From assembly GCA_947561585.1 (NCBI GenBank), contig CANNZV010001182.1, positions 251,902 through 315,901 on the forward strand: a stretch of DNA of 64,000 bases. The letters are read 5' to 3'. The translations under genes were made by a program, and so were the position numbers. This document shows, one piece after another, positions 11,926 to 23,312 of the stretch (the first letter of the stretch is position 1; every line of letters begins with the position of its first letter). The notes under the pieces were generated by a model. The model saw nothing but the letters and a program-made list of their open reading frames with translations, searched no databases and was not told the origin of the DNA. Source of the DNA: Caprella mutica. Lineage: Eukaryota; Arthropoda; Malacostraca; Amphipoda; Caprellidae.

Positions 11926-12129
11926 CTAGCTAATTGATTTTGAGGTTTATCAAGTGGAACACTGCTAATGAGTAATGACTTGAGGACTGACGACCTAGGT
12001 CATACTCTTCTAGGTAAATAGATTTAATAAAAATTGACTGTTCCCTCCATTTGGGCCTGGTTCATCGGCCTCCTTAGATATGTCACAGTGTCACTCAGGT
12101 GACTCACTGACTGATGCAGTCCTGTCTGT

Positions 12130-12372
12130 ATATGGTGCACCAAAATTCAAATTGGCAAATTCCACTGACATTTCTGAAAAGCTGAAAGAATCCACCAACA
12201 ATTTCCAATATTTTGACTGATCCACCAACATTTTTCCAATTATCCACCGTAAATTAAAAATTAATAGTACATTGGTAACATAGGATTAGGTAAATAACTA
12301 AAAATCCACCGACTTCGCAAGAATATTATTTTCAAAGGGGAAGTAATTCCACCGACGTGTCGATGTAATTAC
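12130..12372. mobile_element. hAT-like MITE, TCGGTGGA word family (worn)
   Basis: Reads in reverse relative to 47151-47397: GTGCACCAAAATTCAAATTG, CCACCAACA repeated, AAAATTAATAGTACATTGGT near the core, and CCACCGACGTGTCGATG at the right. Ends are eroded and no TSD is clear. Confidence 0.5.
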
Positions 12373-12439
12373 TGGAATTTACTGTTAAATGCAGGCAGCA
12401 GAGTTGGAGTATGATAAGTACATAGGTAATGACAATGTG

Positions 12440-13515
12440 GCCAGTCTGCAGAATATGGAACATTTGTCCAAGACTCTCTGCGAGAGTTTTTGATTGAATT
12501 TTAGAAATAGGATATCTCTGCGGGAGATCATGAATAAATTCCTATGTTACCATTAATTTAGCTGCGGGAGATTTTGAAATAATTCCTATGTTACAATTAA
12601 TTTAGCTGCAGGAGATTCCATGTTTTAGAGTGTGGCAAGAAAGTCGCCAGTTTAGTGAGAAAATGGATCCAGGTCGCCACATTTAAGAAACTTTAAAGGA
12701 GAAATTTGGCTTCCTAGTGAAGATTTTACAATTGGAAACATCCTTATGCTTCATGCCTGATGCATGTGTGTCTCTTGAGACTATATTAGATTATTAGAAG
12801 TGATTTACTTGTTATTTACAGGTTTTCCAACTTATTTAACCCCTCAAAAGTTGCCAATATACTGGCGACTTTGTCCATACTTTAAAACATGGGGGAGATT
12901 CTGAATCTGCTGCTGAGAGTCAGAGAGTAACTCTCTCAAATTAAAATCTCTGCAGGAGAAGAGACACTTTCTGCAGTCTGACAATGTGGGTCTTATCCAG
13001 GCTGTATTTGGACATTTAGTACACTGTTACCAGTCTGCAGAATGTGTCTCTTCTCCCGCAGAGACTTTAATTTGAGAGAGAGCTACTCTCTGACTCTCAG
13101 CAGCCAGTCTGCAGAATATGGAACATTTCTCCAAAATTCTCTGCGAGAGTTTTTGATTGAATTTTAGAAATTTGAGATCTCTGCGGGAAATCTTGAATTA
13201 ATTCCTATGTTAACATTAATTTACCTGCGGGAGATTTTGAATTAATTCCTATGTTACCATTAATTTAGCTGCGGGAGATTCTGAATCTGCTACTGAGAGT
13301 CAGAGAGTAACTGTCTCTCAAATTGATTCTCTGCGGGAGAAGAGACACATTCTGCAGACTGGCTCAGCAGCAGATTCAGAATCTCCCGCAGCTAAATTAA
13401 TGGTAACATAGGAATTAATTCAAAATCTCCTGCAGAGATCTCCAATTTCTAAAATTTCATTCTAAAACTCCCGTAGAGAGTCTTGGAAAAATGTTCCATA
13501 TTCTACAGACTGTGC
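12440..13515. mobile_element. Cluster of inverted CTGCGGGAGA-word MITEs
   Basis: Three or four copies of one family in both orientations. Landmarks are CAGTCTGCAGAATATGGAAC, TCTCTGCGGGAGAT, the core TTCCTATGTTACCATTAATT, CTGCTGAGAGTCAGAGAG and AGAAGAGACACATTCTGCAG. The word CTGCGGGAGA or its complement recurs throughout. The copies can pair into long hairpins. A GTCGCCA-word element is inserted at 12618-12892. Confidence 0.65.
12618..12892. mobile_element. hAT-like MITE, GTCGCCA word family, nested
   Basis: 275 bp from CCATGTTTTAGAG to CTTTAAAACATGG. Flanking octamers AGGAGATT (12610-12617) and GGGAGATT (12893-12900) differ at one base and together fit the uninterrupted host word CTGCGGGAGATT, so this is an insertion into the neighbouring family. 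The body repeats AGTCGCCA/TGGCGACT. A second copy is at about 34822-35090. Confidence 0.75.
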
Positions 13516-13949
13516 ACAGAATCCCAGTGACTTTCTCACAATGCTGAAAAAATCCACCAACATTTTCCCAATTCAACCACCAAAAATTAATGGTAACATA
13601 GTATGTTGTTCAAACTAACCAATATGAAAAATCTACCTAAATTAATATAAACCAACTAATGCTTATCACTACGGTACTCATCAGTTATTAGGTAATATTT
13701 CAGGTTTTTATCATAGCACACCAACTAGATCGACAACAAAGAATGCAATGTACAAAAAAGGCCGGCCTATCCAAACCAAAAACAGACGAAACAACACCAA
13801 CAACCTTCTCTTCTGACAACAACCATGAGACTGAATCCTGAGCTTCACACACATACAACCGCCACCTCACACTCTAGCGGGATTCTTTCATCACACAAAA
13901 TTCGACCACATAATACATACTCCTAAGCATTTTCCGTGAAATACAGACC
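13516..13949. other. Intergenic DNA
   Basis: A partial MITE core (AAAATTAATGGTAACATAG) at about 13570, then mixed sequence with a C-rich patch at 13840-13880. No gene seen. Confidence 0.35.
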
Positions 13950-14184
13950 CACATGTGACGTTTCTGAGGCTGGAAAATTGTAAACCAATTGTTGAGCCAA
14001 AATTTCACAAGAATTCTGAGCCAAGCCAATTTGGCTCATTTTTTGAAGATTTCAAGCCAAAATCAACATAGAAATACCTATAGGAATTAATTCAATATTT
14101 TAAGCCAATTAGACATATCTGAGTTTTGACCATTTGAAATCTAAGCCAATTAATTGGCTTTAACTGACATACTCTGTAACATGG
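13950..14184. mobile_element. hAT-like MITE, GCCAATT word family
   Basis: Same order of words as 2933-3186: TGAGGCTGGAAAATTG, GAGCCAAGCCAATTTGGC, GGAATTAATTCAATATTT, GCCAATTAATTGGCTTTAAC and a closing CTCTGTAACATGG. The left end is degraded (ACATGTGACGTTTCTGAGG). Confidence 0.6.
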
Positions 14185-16345
14185 ATACCTAGTTCAAGAG
14201 TATGTACCAAGTCGCCGATTAATTGTCGACTTAAAATTTGTGAAAATAAGTATCCTTCACATATATAGACGACTAATGAGCACTTAAATTAGATTTAAAT
14301 TTAAAATTGGTGACTCATAATCATAATCGGCAGAACTGCGCAATGTGCACCTCTGTTCAAATGTAAACAAAGCAGCCATTTTGTTTTGATATGGCGCTCC
14401 ACTCGCACGATGTAGAATTCGAATTGTATGTCAGTTTTCTGTTTTCGGTGTTCTTTTGTTAAGAATGATGTGGTCACTACTTGTCATTTTAATTTGATGC
14501 TCTCTGACTAATTATCGGAAAAAAAATGAATAACTATGAAAGAAAGTATGCCTATCTCAGGTTCTCTGTGATTAGCTGGTATCAGTTGTATGCCTCTCTC
14601 TCTGATTGGCTGATACGCCCTCAATTAATTTAGGTAGTTATAATAATATTGGTATATTGACGACTCGACTTTCAAAATTGGAATTAAATTATGACGACTG
14701 GCGACTGCATTACTAATTTTTGTTGACTTTCTTTTACTTTTGAAAAAAAAGATGTATTGGCGACTCAATGAACATTCTCTCAAACTTGGCATGGATACAG
14801 ACTGGGGCCTTATGTTGCTAATTTCCTAGTCTCTAGAAATTGGTTAACCCTAACGTATATAGTTGAGCAGGTAGATGCTCACTTTAGATTTCTATGTATA
14901 TAACTTTTTTCAAGAGTGTTCAATTAATTTTTCATTTATATGACTTTTGACCTGAAAGTCTCTTCTCTATATATAATGGATGTAGAATCATTTCTCTGTG
15001 AAATTCCAATCTGGAATAATAATACAAAACGTAAATTGCAATTCCAATTTTTCACCTTTTTCTGGCGTTTCAAAGTCAGCCAATCAGCCTACTGTGTGCG
15101 ATTTGCATCGAGACACTCTCTGCAGTCACAGACTGCAGTAGCGATCCATTCTTTGTAGCGTGTGGTTGTGAGTTATGTCACGGCCACGCGTGTTGACAGA
15201 GTATCGGATCGATCAGCTACTGTTTGGTCGAAGATTACCGTAATGCGAGTGTGAATATTCAAATGAGGATATTCCCCATTTATTCATTTTCCCATTCAAA
15301 TGCCAATAATTATTTTCTGTAGATCACTGTGAGGCAAATAATCTAATTCAACTCATGCATCAATATAACCATCACGGATAATATGTGAGAGTGTCATCAC
15401 ATCGTGCCCTGACCATATATAAGTACACAATACAACACATGCATGCCTTGCATACATACAGTAGTTACGTTCACGATAGTACTACATTAGTTACGTTCAC
15501 GATAGTACATCTCTTTACAGTGTTTCACTGTGTGTATGTGCATGTTTCTTAGCTCGCTAACTGGGGGAGGGGGTAAGTGCGGTCAGCCAACTGGCTGAGT
15601 GTATGTGAATGGCTTATTTGAATGTAATAGCAAAACTCTATACATGATCATCTATTATTAAAAATTGACACAATGTATCTGCTAGAATTTTCTTACACAT
15701 TGTCTTGATGTATTAGGCTATGCCTATAACGATTTTTAAACAAATTTATTGAATATTTTTCAAAATATAAGAGAATCAATGAAAGTGGGTATCAATCGAC
15801 TCAACCGTGAATCTGCCGTACCTGAAAGTAGCGTGAAGGATAGGGTTAAGTGTTCGTAAGGATCTCTCATTATGTTTGTAGCAAAATTAATGTAAATCTA
15901 GGTGTAATCGCACTCGACGAATTTAGTGGAATAATATTTTTTATACTTCGCCATGCTATTTATTCTGGCCTCAAATTCTGTGTTCTTTTTCATTCATTTT
16001 AGGTAATGCATTTTATTAATTGTTGAAGGGATGAGGATGGAGATTTTGGAGTTTTGAATTATTTATCAGGGTAACGAACAAAACGGTACCTAATTTGGGG
16101 AACACAGTTACTATAGGCACAGATTTTTAGGTGTTGACTTTAGAATGTCGAAAACTAAAACTGAAACCAATGAGGTGAAATCTCTAGAATTTGGTTTCTA
16201 ATTAATAAGGCAGGTGGCGCTAAGTACTTATGATAAATATATGAATATAAATGAAAAATAATATAATCTAATTTTATATTCGATTACACTAAGAATTAAT
16301 TCAAAATTTGTTTGGAGAGAATACCCCATATTCTGCAGACTGGCA
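14185..16345. other. Long gene-poor stretch
   Basis: Holds GTCGCC/GGCGAC words at 14205-14235 and 14690-14770 that may be a large relic of the GTCGCCA element family. A direct duplication of TAGTTACGTTCACGATAGTA occurs at about 15463-15506. An open frame at 14940-15158 has no splice or protein-family support and is not called. Confidence 0.35.
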
Positions 16346-16349
16346 GTAA

Positions 16350-16620
16350 TTTGGGTTATGTTTTTGAGGTTGGCTAACTTCTTACACTAACAGTAGCCAA
16401 AATTTCACCAAAAATCTGAGCCAAGCCAATTTTGAAAGATTTCAAGCCAAAATTAACATGAAAACTTAAAAATTAATTCAGAAATAATAATTAGAAATTT
16501 AGAATTTAGACATATCTGAGTTTTGACCTCTTTGAATCATTGAATATAAACCAATTATTACCTAATTGGTAATTGCCTTCAATTAAGTTTAACAGACATG
16601 GTTTGAATTGAACTTTGAAA
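16350..16620. mobile_element. Degraded GCCAATT-word MITE
   Basis: Contains GAGGTTGGCTAAC, AGCCAAAATTTCAC, GAGCCAAGCCAATTTTG and AAATTAACATGAAAAC in the family order, but the ends are unclear and several substitutions have accumulated. Confidence 0.45.
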
Positions 16621-16759
16621 CATAGCATTGTCACCAAAAAGTTACCTGACCACTGTTCTGTTCACTGAGCAGTTTCTGGCTTTCTGCTCAATCCTCAAAC
16701 TGAAAAGCTAAGTAAAATAGTATGGTTCATAACTCTCCGTATTCTCTCCAACTAGGGAG

Positions 16760-17069
16760 TAGAGATAGGACGAAGTACGGGTACTCGGTATTGGAGGTAT
16801 CGGTATCGGCAAAATAGTGCCGATACTTTGCAGATACCACAACTATTTAAAAAAATTTAAAATATAATATAGGTATTATCAATAATTTTCCTATTACAAT
16901 GATTTTTTTTAATTTAAATTGATCTAACAATGATTTCATATAGGTAAGTAACCTAATTTTCAAAATTTCAAATTTTGTAATTTCATTTAAATAGTCAAAG
17001 TATCGGCATCAGTATCGGTGAAAATCTAGGTATCGGTATCAGTATAAATTTTGGTATCGTCCATCTCTA
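16760..17069. mobile_element. hAT-type MITE with perfect 8-bp TSD
   Basis: 310 bp, TAGAGATAGGACGA at the left and TCGTCCATCTCTA at the right, flanked on both sides by CTAGGGAG (16752-16759 and 17070-17077). The interior repeats GGTATCGGTATCGG and its complement. It has interrupted a TCTCC-word repeat (CTCTCCAA...CTGAATTTC) that is uninterrupted near 17800-17860. Non-coding. Confidence 0.9.
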
Positions 17070-17077
17070 CTAGGGAG

Positions 17078-18780
17078 CTGAATTTCTATCCAAATTGATG
17101 AAATTTTTATAATTTCTCCAAAATAACATTGTAGGATTGGTTGAATAATTTGAATTTAAAGGCTCAAATTTACAATCACCGACACTTTTGAATCATAAAC
17201 TCACCAATGCATTATACAGAATGACTCGCTGCCACATAAAAGTGTACCCAACTGTGAATTAATATAAGTATTGTATTACAATAAGCCAGTCTGCAGAATA
17301 TAGGAGATATCTGTGATATTCTCTCTGAGCAATTTCAAATTAATTCCTATATATACATTAATTTTGCTACAATTTTAAACAACGTAAAATAGTATGGCAC
17401 ATGAACTAAAGAAACCAAATTTCTCTCCATAATGATCAAATTATCATAAATTCTCTCCAAAATAACATTATAGAATAGGAGAAAATTAGATATTTCTTGC
17501 CATTTGCAATTGAAGAGCTCAAAATAACTGTCACAAACTCGCCATTAAAATGGCGAGCTTGGACATAATTTATTACCTAGGCTATGAACAGAATAAGAAA
17601 TCTCTACGAACACTTAACCAGTTTCTGTAGACTGGCAAATAAATATAAATTAGTTTCAGTGTGGGTCCGCCTGTATATTGGCAAGTAAGAACATGCTTTA
17701 TTATCTGGCTATAAAGTGTAAATTGTGGTCAAATGGGTCTGTGCGAGCCCTGGCCAAGTAAAATAGTATTGCTCATTCACTCTCCATTGCTCTCTCCAGC
17801 TTTCTCCAGACTCCAATGAAGCTGAATTTCTCACCAAAATGAGCAATTATCATAAATTCTGTCCAAAATTACATTATAGCCTAGGATTGTAGTTGTTGTT
17901 GAATATGTTACAAATAGGTCTGAACAAGACTGTCCCCACACTGTCGAAACATTTGAAAAAAACACTGTCAAATCCACTATAGGAAAAAATCAGAAGGTAC
18001 ACCACGAGATCAATCACCTGACAGGGATTTAGGGCTTTTCTGTCGATTAGATCAATATCCTTGGTACTTCATAAAAATGTTATCTGAAAATATTATAATA
18101 CAAACATCAAAAAACCATCTTTCATCTCCAATAAAGTGTTGTAAAAGCCCAAATGTAGTTAACTCTCAGCTTGCCAGCCAAAAATCGATGAGCCTAGTGA
18201 TCACTCGGTGACAAGGAGCAGATCTGATGATGGGCTGTGCAACTGTTCTTCAAACTATAAAAGATCTTGATTTTTGTAGGACAAGTGGTAAATAAAATAC
18301 AGAAAAGATATCCTTAGCAATCATCATCACATGATTAACAATGAAATGATAGTCATTCCAGAAAGACTCAACTCTTAAAAAAAGTTTCTATCTTCATTAC
18401 AAAAGAATAATGGCCACTTTCATCACCAGATCATTCCATTGATTTACAATAGCCATCTGGTCAATTTGAAGAGCAATGTATCTGCTATCTCTCACTTTAA
18501 TGTAGTAGTTGTTAAATAGACAAACTTCAGAATGTGCAAAATTCCACGGTCTTCAGTGACATATGTGAATCTCCCAAGCATCATTTATTGATGCAAATAG
18601 GGATGCTTTGAATGATTTTTTTTTATTTCAAATGAATTTCTTACTGTTTTCTTTTGTACTAGAATCATCAATATGTTAAATCATTTGATGTGATTTAAAA
18701 CATTTGTATCTGTAATAATTTCCAAATTGGTAGTTTCTCCTTCCTCACAATGCCCAATAATTATTTTCTTTTCTTTTTGT
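17078..18780. other. Intergenic DNA with TCTCC-word repeats
   Basis: Several worn repeats between 17080 and 17900 share TTCTCTCCAAAATAACATT and ATAAGCCAGTCTGCAGAATA with the CCAG-ended MITEs. From 17900 to 18780 I see no gene; a T-rich CCCTTAG acceptor at about 18786 may open the 5' exon of the next gene. Confidence 0.4.
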
Positions 18781-18826
18781 CCCTTAGCAATAAAACTTTA
18801 TATTAAGATAAGTACTATTATTCACA

Positions 18827-19929
18827 ATGGGAAAGAACAAAGTACAGAAACCTAGCAAATTCAACAACCCAATATACAAGAAAGTGAATTCTCAAACACA
18901 AATCAAATCTAAAAATGGTAAAAAGCAAGTTAAGAATAGTTTATCTAAGGTGAGTATTTTATTAAATTATTATGAATTATTGAAATGGTCTTTTGTTACA
19001 TAGCTATATTAGATTAAGGTGTTAAACCATTTTCCACTAATTCAGTCCTATTCTTTATTTTCAGATTAAACACAAGAACAGTGAGCAGTTGAAAAATCTG
19101 AATGACAAATATGGCAAATTGAATACAAAGAAGGCCCTGCCAACAAAACCTGGAACTTCAACGAGTAAATGATTTCTCTGATCAATTTGTTTTCTTTTTA
19201 AACTAAATTTGTGTTTTTATGTTCATGGTAAAATTGTTGACACTAATCTAGGGATAATATTTAAAGGAGTTTGATTTTAATATTGCAAATATGATTACAA
19301 CACATCGATATAATTACATATGTACTAGCATATCTCTATTGAAATGAAATATTCTCCCTATATATTTTAATAGCAGATTACCTTAACTACGCTCAACCAT
19401 AATACAAACTGTACAGACTTGAATAAATGCTAAAAGAGGTACCTATCTTGGTACAGATCAAATCACACACAAGACAGGGAAGTAATAGGAATGACATCTT
19501 CACAGAATTCATCTTGAACTGGATAATTTTATTTAGATGATAAAAACCTGTGAATAAGGGCAGGCTATTGTAATTATTCTATTATATTTATATAGATTGG
19601 AAAAAAATCATCATATTAGCTCTCATAAAAATTAATGGAAATTTTCACAACTCAAATTAATATTTAGAAAACTCCTAGAAAAGTATTGATCACATGAAAT
19701 ATGTCCTTAATATATTAGGGAGTACTGTAACTGGAAACTTGACTGCACTTTATTTTGTATTGGTGCAGACGTTGCCCTTCCCAGTATGAACGACTGCCTC
19801 CTTCAAGACTCATTCTGCAAAGCCATCTCATCAACTAGCTCCACCCTTCTTGAACACGGTTCTGATCTCAGAGCAAGATTTTTCGAAATTCTACATCCAC
19901 AACTGTATTTTTCACTTAGTTCATCTTAA
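18827..19929 (+). CDS. RBIS/C8orf59-like ribosome biogenesis protein
   Basis: Exon 1 (18827-18949) starts MGKNKVQKPSKFNNPIYKKV and ends before GTGAGT. A 115-bp phase-0 intron ends in TTTTCAG, and exon 2 starts at 19065 (IKHKNSEQLKNLNDKYGKL). Two endings are possible. Reading through exon 2 gives TGA at 19170-19172 and 76 residues. Splicing at GTAAAT (after 19164) to an AG at 19768 adds exon 3 (19769-19929), in frame, ending FFEILHPQLYFSLSSS, for 127 residues. The short basic protein with MGKNK start, a K-rich middle and a helical LKNLNDKYGKL resembles RBIS, a nucleolar factor in large-subunit maturation. That match is by memory of the family pattern and covers only the N-terminal two thirds. 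The ATG has a good context (CACAATGG). Confidence 0.6.
19422..19427 (+). terminator. Candidate poly(A) signal AATAAA in intron 2
   Basis: AATAAA lies 250 bp after the exon-2 TGA and before exon 3 of the RBIS-like gene, so it could support the shorter isoform. Such hexamers are common by chance in AT-rich DNA. Confidence 0.3.
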
Positions 19930-20039
19930 TTTAGTTACTGAGTGTTTATGTTTTTATGTTTATAGAGTTATATTATATATTTTTGCGCCCGCAAATCTGA
20001 AGTAGTCTCGTGAATGGAAGATATCTTTATTCTTTTTAA

Positions 20040-20360
20040 CACTAGTTGCAGTTTCAGAGGATAGCGCTAGAATTATGGTCTTCAGCTACGAGGTGTTATT
20101 AGATTATGTGTTAGGTACGCTATCACCTCTTCATCTTCCATCAGTGATTGCAGGCACCGGTACTTGTGTCTTCTTTTCATCACATTTGGTAAGTGTTCAT
20201 TCACGGAATAGATTTTCTGCTCTCATGAGCTTTTCACTACGGTGGTAAGTGACTTAGTTCATATAGCCACTTTACTTTCTGATTGCTTCTTCCAACCCCT
20301 TGGTACTTAATCTCCTTTTGACGTCAGCTATTTGTTCTTTGATTCCGAAGTAGACGTTAA
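20040..20360 (+). repeat. Dispersed repeat X, copy 3
   Basis: Matches copies at 780 and 9866: GTGTTAGGTACGCTATCACC, TTTTCATCACATTTGGTAAG, CTTTCTGATTGCTTCTTCCA, ending GTAGACGTTAAA. A TTAA-type MITE fragment (20346-20481, AGTCCTCTCCAGGCTCC) begins exactly at that terminal TTAA, consistent with insertion there. Confidence 0.6.
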
Positions 20361-20481
20361 AAGTCCTCTCCAGGCTCCGGGAAAAAAATGAGTTTATTAC
20401 ATAATATTGAAGAACTAAGGTCTACGTTCGTTATTCCGCAAACCGCATACAATTCGGTTCAGTATATATTTTATTATTTGC

Positions 20482-20930
20482 TTCTGCTGACAGCTTCTTG
20501 ACTGCAACGAAGAAATGATCGAAAGATTCACCATCTTCTTGCTTTCTTTCGTCGAAAGCTTTTATTGCAATTGTTGTCTTCTGTTCAGAGTTTTGTAACT
20601 GATATTTCATCTTAGCTATTGATGCCTATTGCACATTTCGCCAGTGCTTTCGTTTCACCTGACATGCAACTTTTTAAGTATGCCATTTGAATTCCAATCG
20701 GCATTTATTCTATTTTCTGAACCATCGACAATCATTTTATAATTCCTGTCAAATAGTAAATTGGCTGAATGAAACGTCAGCTTCTAGTTGAGACGGTTTA
20801 GTAGCTTCTGTGTAAAGTTCAAATCTGTGGTGATGCATTTCAGTTGTTATTGAAGGAGTGTTGACTGCACCACTTCCTGCACATACAGTATGCATAGACT
20901 CTTAAGCACTTGAAGCTCTAAACGTCTCTG
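20482..20930 (-). pseudogene. Degenerate Ty3/gypsy-type Gag fragment
   Basis: On minus, the end nearest 20482 reads AKMKYQLQNSEQKTTIAIKA followed by FDERKQEDGESFDHFFVAVK. The pattern F..RKQE.GES.D.F....K is typical of Gag capsid regions of gypsy-like LTR retrotransposons. Upstream (towards 20930) the frame is broken by several stops. The fragment ends abruptly at the MITE fragment. No LTRs or pol sequence were seen nearby. Confidence 0.45.
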
Positions 20931-21340
20931 ATCTACAGTATGGGCCACAAAAATGTTTCCGATTGTTCAAATACTTGTAAATCGTTAACCAATAGACGAG
21001 AAAACTGTATCTTGGTCTCTTTTTCTCCCCCTCTTATTGTACTATTAACCAGTAAAAATATTTTTGAACTGATGGACATAGTTTAAAAACAGGTAAGCAA
21101 AAAGTGAGGGTGATTATTTTTGTCATTGCGCGAAGGTAATTGTTAGAGCTAACTCTGTGATTTTACTTATTAAAAGGCAGTGAATAAAAGAAAAAAAATG
21201 TTAGACATTATAATACAGGGTGGGTGCTCACACTTCTTCCTTGTGAACTATATGAAAATTGAACAACTTCAGTGACATTTTGATCTCATTGAAGTTTTCA
21301 CTCTGAATATTCGTTCTTCGTTTGTTCATTGCATGGTTAA

Positions 21341-22112
21341 GGCTCGCTTCACACTTGCCTTTTTTAAGAGTGCGGGAAAAAAGCTCTTCTTAAAGGTCCT
21401 CTCCAGGCTCCGGGAAAAAAATGAGTTTATCACATAATATTATAGAACTAAGGTCTATTATCATTATTCCGCAAACCGCATACAATTTGGTTCAGCATAT
21501 ATTTTATTATTTGCTTTTAAAGTTTTTTAATACTATGTGAGCAACAATCGAGCGAATCTCCAACCTGACGCTGAGAAAGGAGATTGTACACTCTTTGTTT
21601 TGATTTCAAATTTAGATTTTTAAACAAACAATGCGTTTTTGGCCTTCTTTTAAGATATTAATTGTTTCTAAAGCTATATAAACGTTTCTATTATAAGTTT
21701 ATCCAAATTTAAACCTTTAAACGAATAGTAAATAGATTTATTAAACCAAATACCTAGTTGAAAATCAAAACAAATGGTGTACATTCTTCTTCTTCAGACT
21801 GAAAATTAGAAAGTAGGTTTTGTAGAGTTTGAATTATAAAAATCTTTAAAAGCATATAAAATTAAAAAATATGCTATCAAATTTTATGGGGTTTGCAGTA
21901 AAATGATAAGAAACATTAACCTCGTTGATTTAAGCAATAAAAAAATTTGCTTGGAGGGGACCTTTAAAATGTGTTTACACTTGCGTTTGTTTTATTGCTG
22001 ATGGGAAAAAAACATTTATTTTTTACTTCAGTAATTAAAAAAACGCATGTGTGAACACATTTTAAGAAGAGCTTTTTTCCGCGCTGTTATGAATGCAAGT
22101 GTGAAGCGGACC
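21341..22112. mobile_element. GGCTCGCTTCACACTTGC element, interrupted
   Basis: Ends are GGCTCGCTTCACACTTGC and GCAAGTGTGAAGCGGACC, a clear terminal inverted repeat. AAAAAAGCTCTTCTT and AAGAAGAGCTTTTTT pair further in. It entered after TTAA at the palindrome centre and was itself split by the TTAA MITE at 21394-21963. No coding frame. Confidence 0.6.
21394..21963. mobile_element. TTAA-targeting MITE copy
   Basis: 570 bp from AGGTCCTCTCCAGGC to GGAGGGGACCT with TTAA at 21390-21393 and 21964-21967. Opposite orientation to the copy at 5813. Confidence 0.85.
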
Positions 22113-22116
22113 TTGA

Positions 22117-22706
22117 AGGTCCCCTCCAAGCAAATATTTTTATTGCCTTATTCAACGAGGCTAATGTTTCTTATCATTTTGCTGCAAACCGCATCGAATT
22201 TGGTAGAATATTTTTAATTCTTTATGCTTTTAAAGATTTTTATAATCAAAACTCGACAAAACCTATTTTACTTCCAACTTACTAATTTAAGAAATTTTCA
22301 GCCTGAAGAAAAAGAATGTACACCATTTGTTTTGATTGTCAACTAGGTATTAGTTTTAATAAATCCATTTAATATTCGTGTAAAGGTGTAAAATTGAATG
22401 AACTTATAATAGAAACGTTTATATACTTTAAGAAACAATTACTATCTAAAATAATTTAAATAAAGGCCGAAAACGCATGGTTTGTTTATAAAATTCAAAT
22501 TTGTAATCAAAACAAAGAGTGTACAATCTTCTTCTTGAGCATCAGATTAGTGATTCACTCAATTGTTGCTCACAGAGTATTAAAAAACTAATTATAAAAT
22601 ATATACTGAACCGAATTGTATGCAGTTTGCAGAATAATGATCGTAGACCTTAGTTCTATAATATTATGTTATTAACTCATTTTTTCCTGGAGCCTGGAGA
22701 GGACCT
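22117..22706. mobile_element. TTAA-family MITE copy, flanks eroded
   Basis: About 590 bp from AGGTCCCCTCCAAGC to GGAGAGGACCT. Flanks read TTGA and TTTG rather than TTAA. It retains the uninterrupted target phrase (TTTTAATAAATCCA) used to interpret the nest at 5560-6746. Confidence 0.75.
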
Positions 22707-23312
22707 TTGGTCCTTTAACCATGCAATGAACAAGCGAAGAACGAATAATCCTAGTGAAAACTTCGATGAGATCAAAATGTCCGTGAAGTTGTTCTATTAC
22801 CAAATAGTTTACAAGGAAGAAGTATTATAATGTATACCATTTTTATTTTTTTATTTCATTTCACTGCCTTTTAGTAAGTAAAATCACAGAATGAGCTTAT
22901 TTCTTGTTCTTTCTTGGTTTTATTGTCTGATTCTTGCCTTTCCATGTACTGCAGATTCCATTATTTTGTTACTTGTTCGTACCAATCATATTGTGATTGA
23001 TTCGTATATTTAGTAGAAGTAGTTGCAGTTTTAGATGTCAATAGCGCCATGTGATGTTTTTTTATATACGTACTTGATGAAACAAGCAAACTTTTCTTGA
23101 GAATAAATTCTGAAAATAATAGTATCTTGACAATATAGGCATCCCCCGCTTTAGTTACCAAATCACGACTCAGTTAAGTTACCAAACGGTAACTAAAGCG
23201 AATAAAAGTAACAAGAAATTTATAATTGTCACTCCTTGATTATATGTATATCATTTTCTATGAGCTATTGAAAGAAAATTTGTGTTAGAGTTATTAGAGT
23301 AGTACGCATATA

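Larger units (their letters stand above)
21142..22898. repeat. Long inverted repeat (about 190-bp arms) split at a TTAA centre
   Basis: The left arm (21142-21336, CTGTGATTTTACTTATTAAA...GTTCATTGCATGG) is the complement of the right arm (22719-22898, CCATGCAATGAAC...TAAGTAAAATCACAG). The arms meet at TTAA on both sides (21337-21340 and 22715-22718), so the ancestral centre was GCATGGTTAACCATGC, a perfect palindrome. The left arm has one extra block (ACAGGGTGGGTGCTCACA). Everything between is inserted DNA. Confidence 0.75.

Noticed and set aside
14940..15158. 72-codon open frame on plus
   Set aside because: No motif, no splice sites and no codon bias; length is within chance expectation for a 64-kb window.
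22961..23161. 66-codon minus frame
   Set aside because: It crosses the terminal hairpin of a DNA element and has no motif support.
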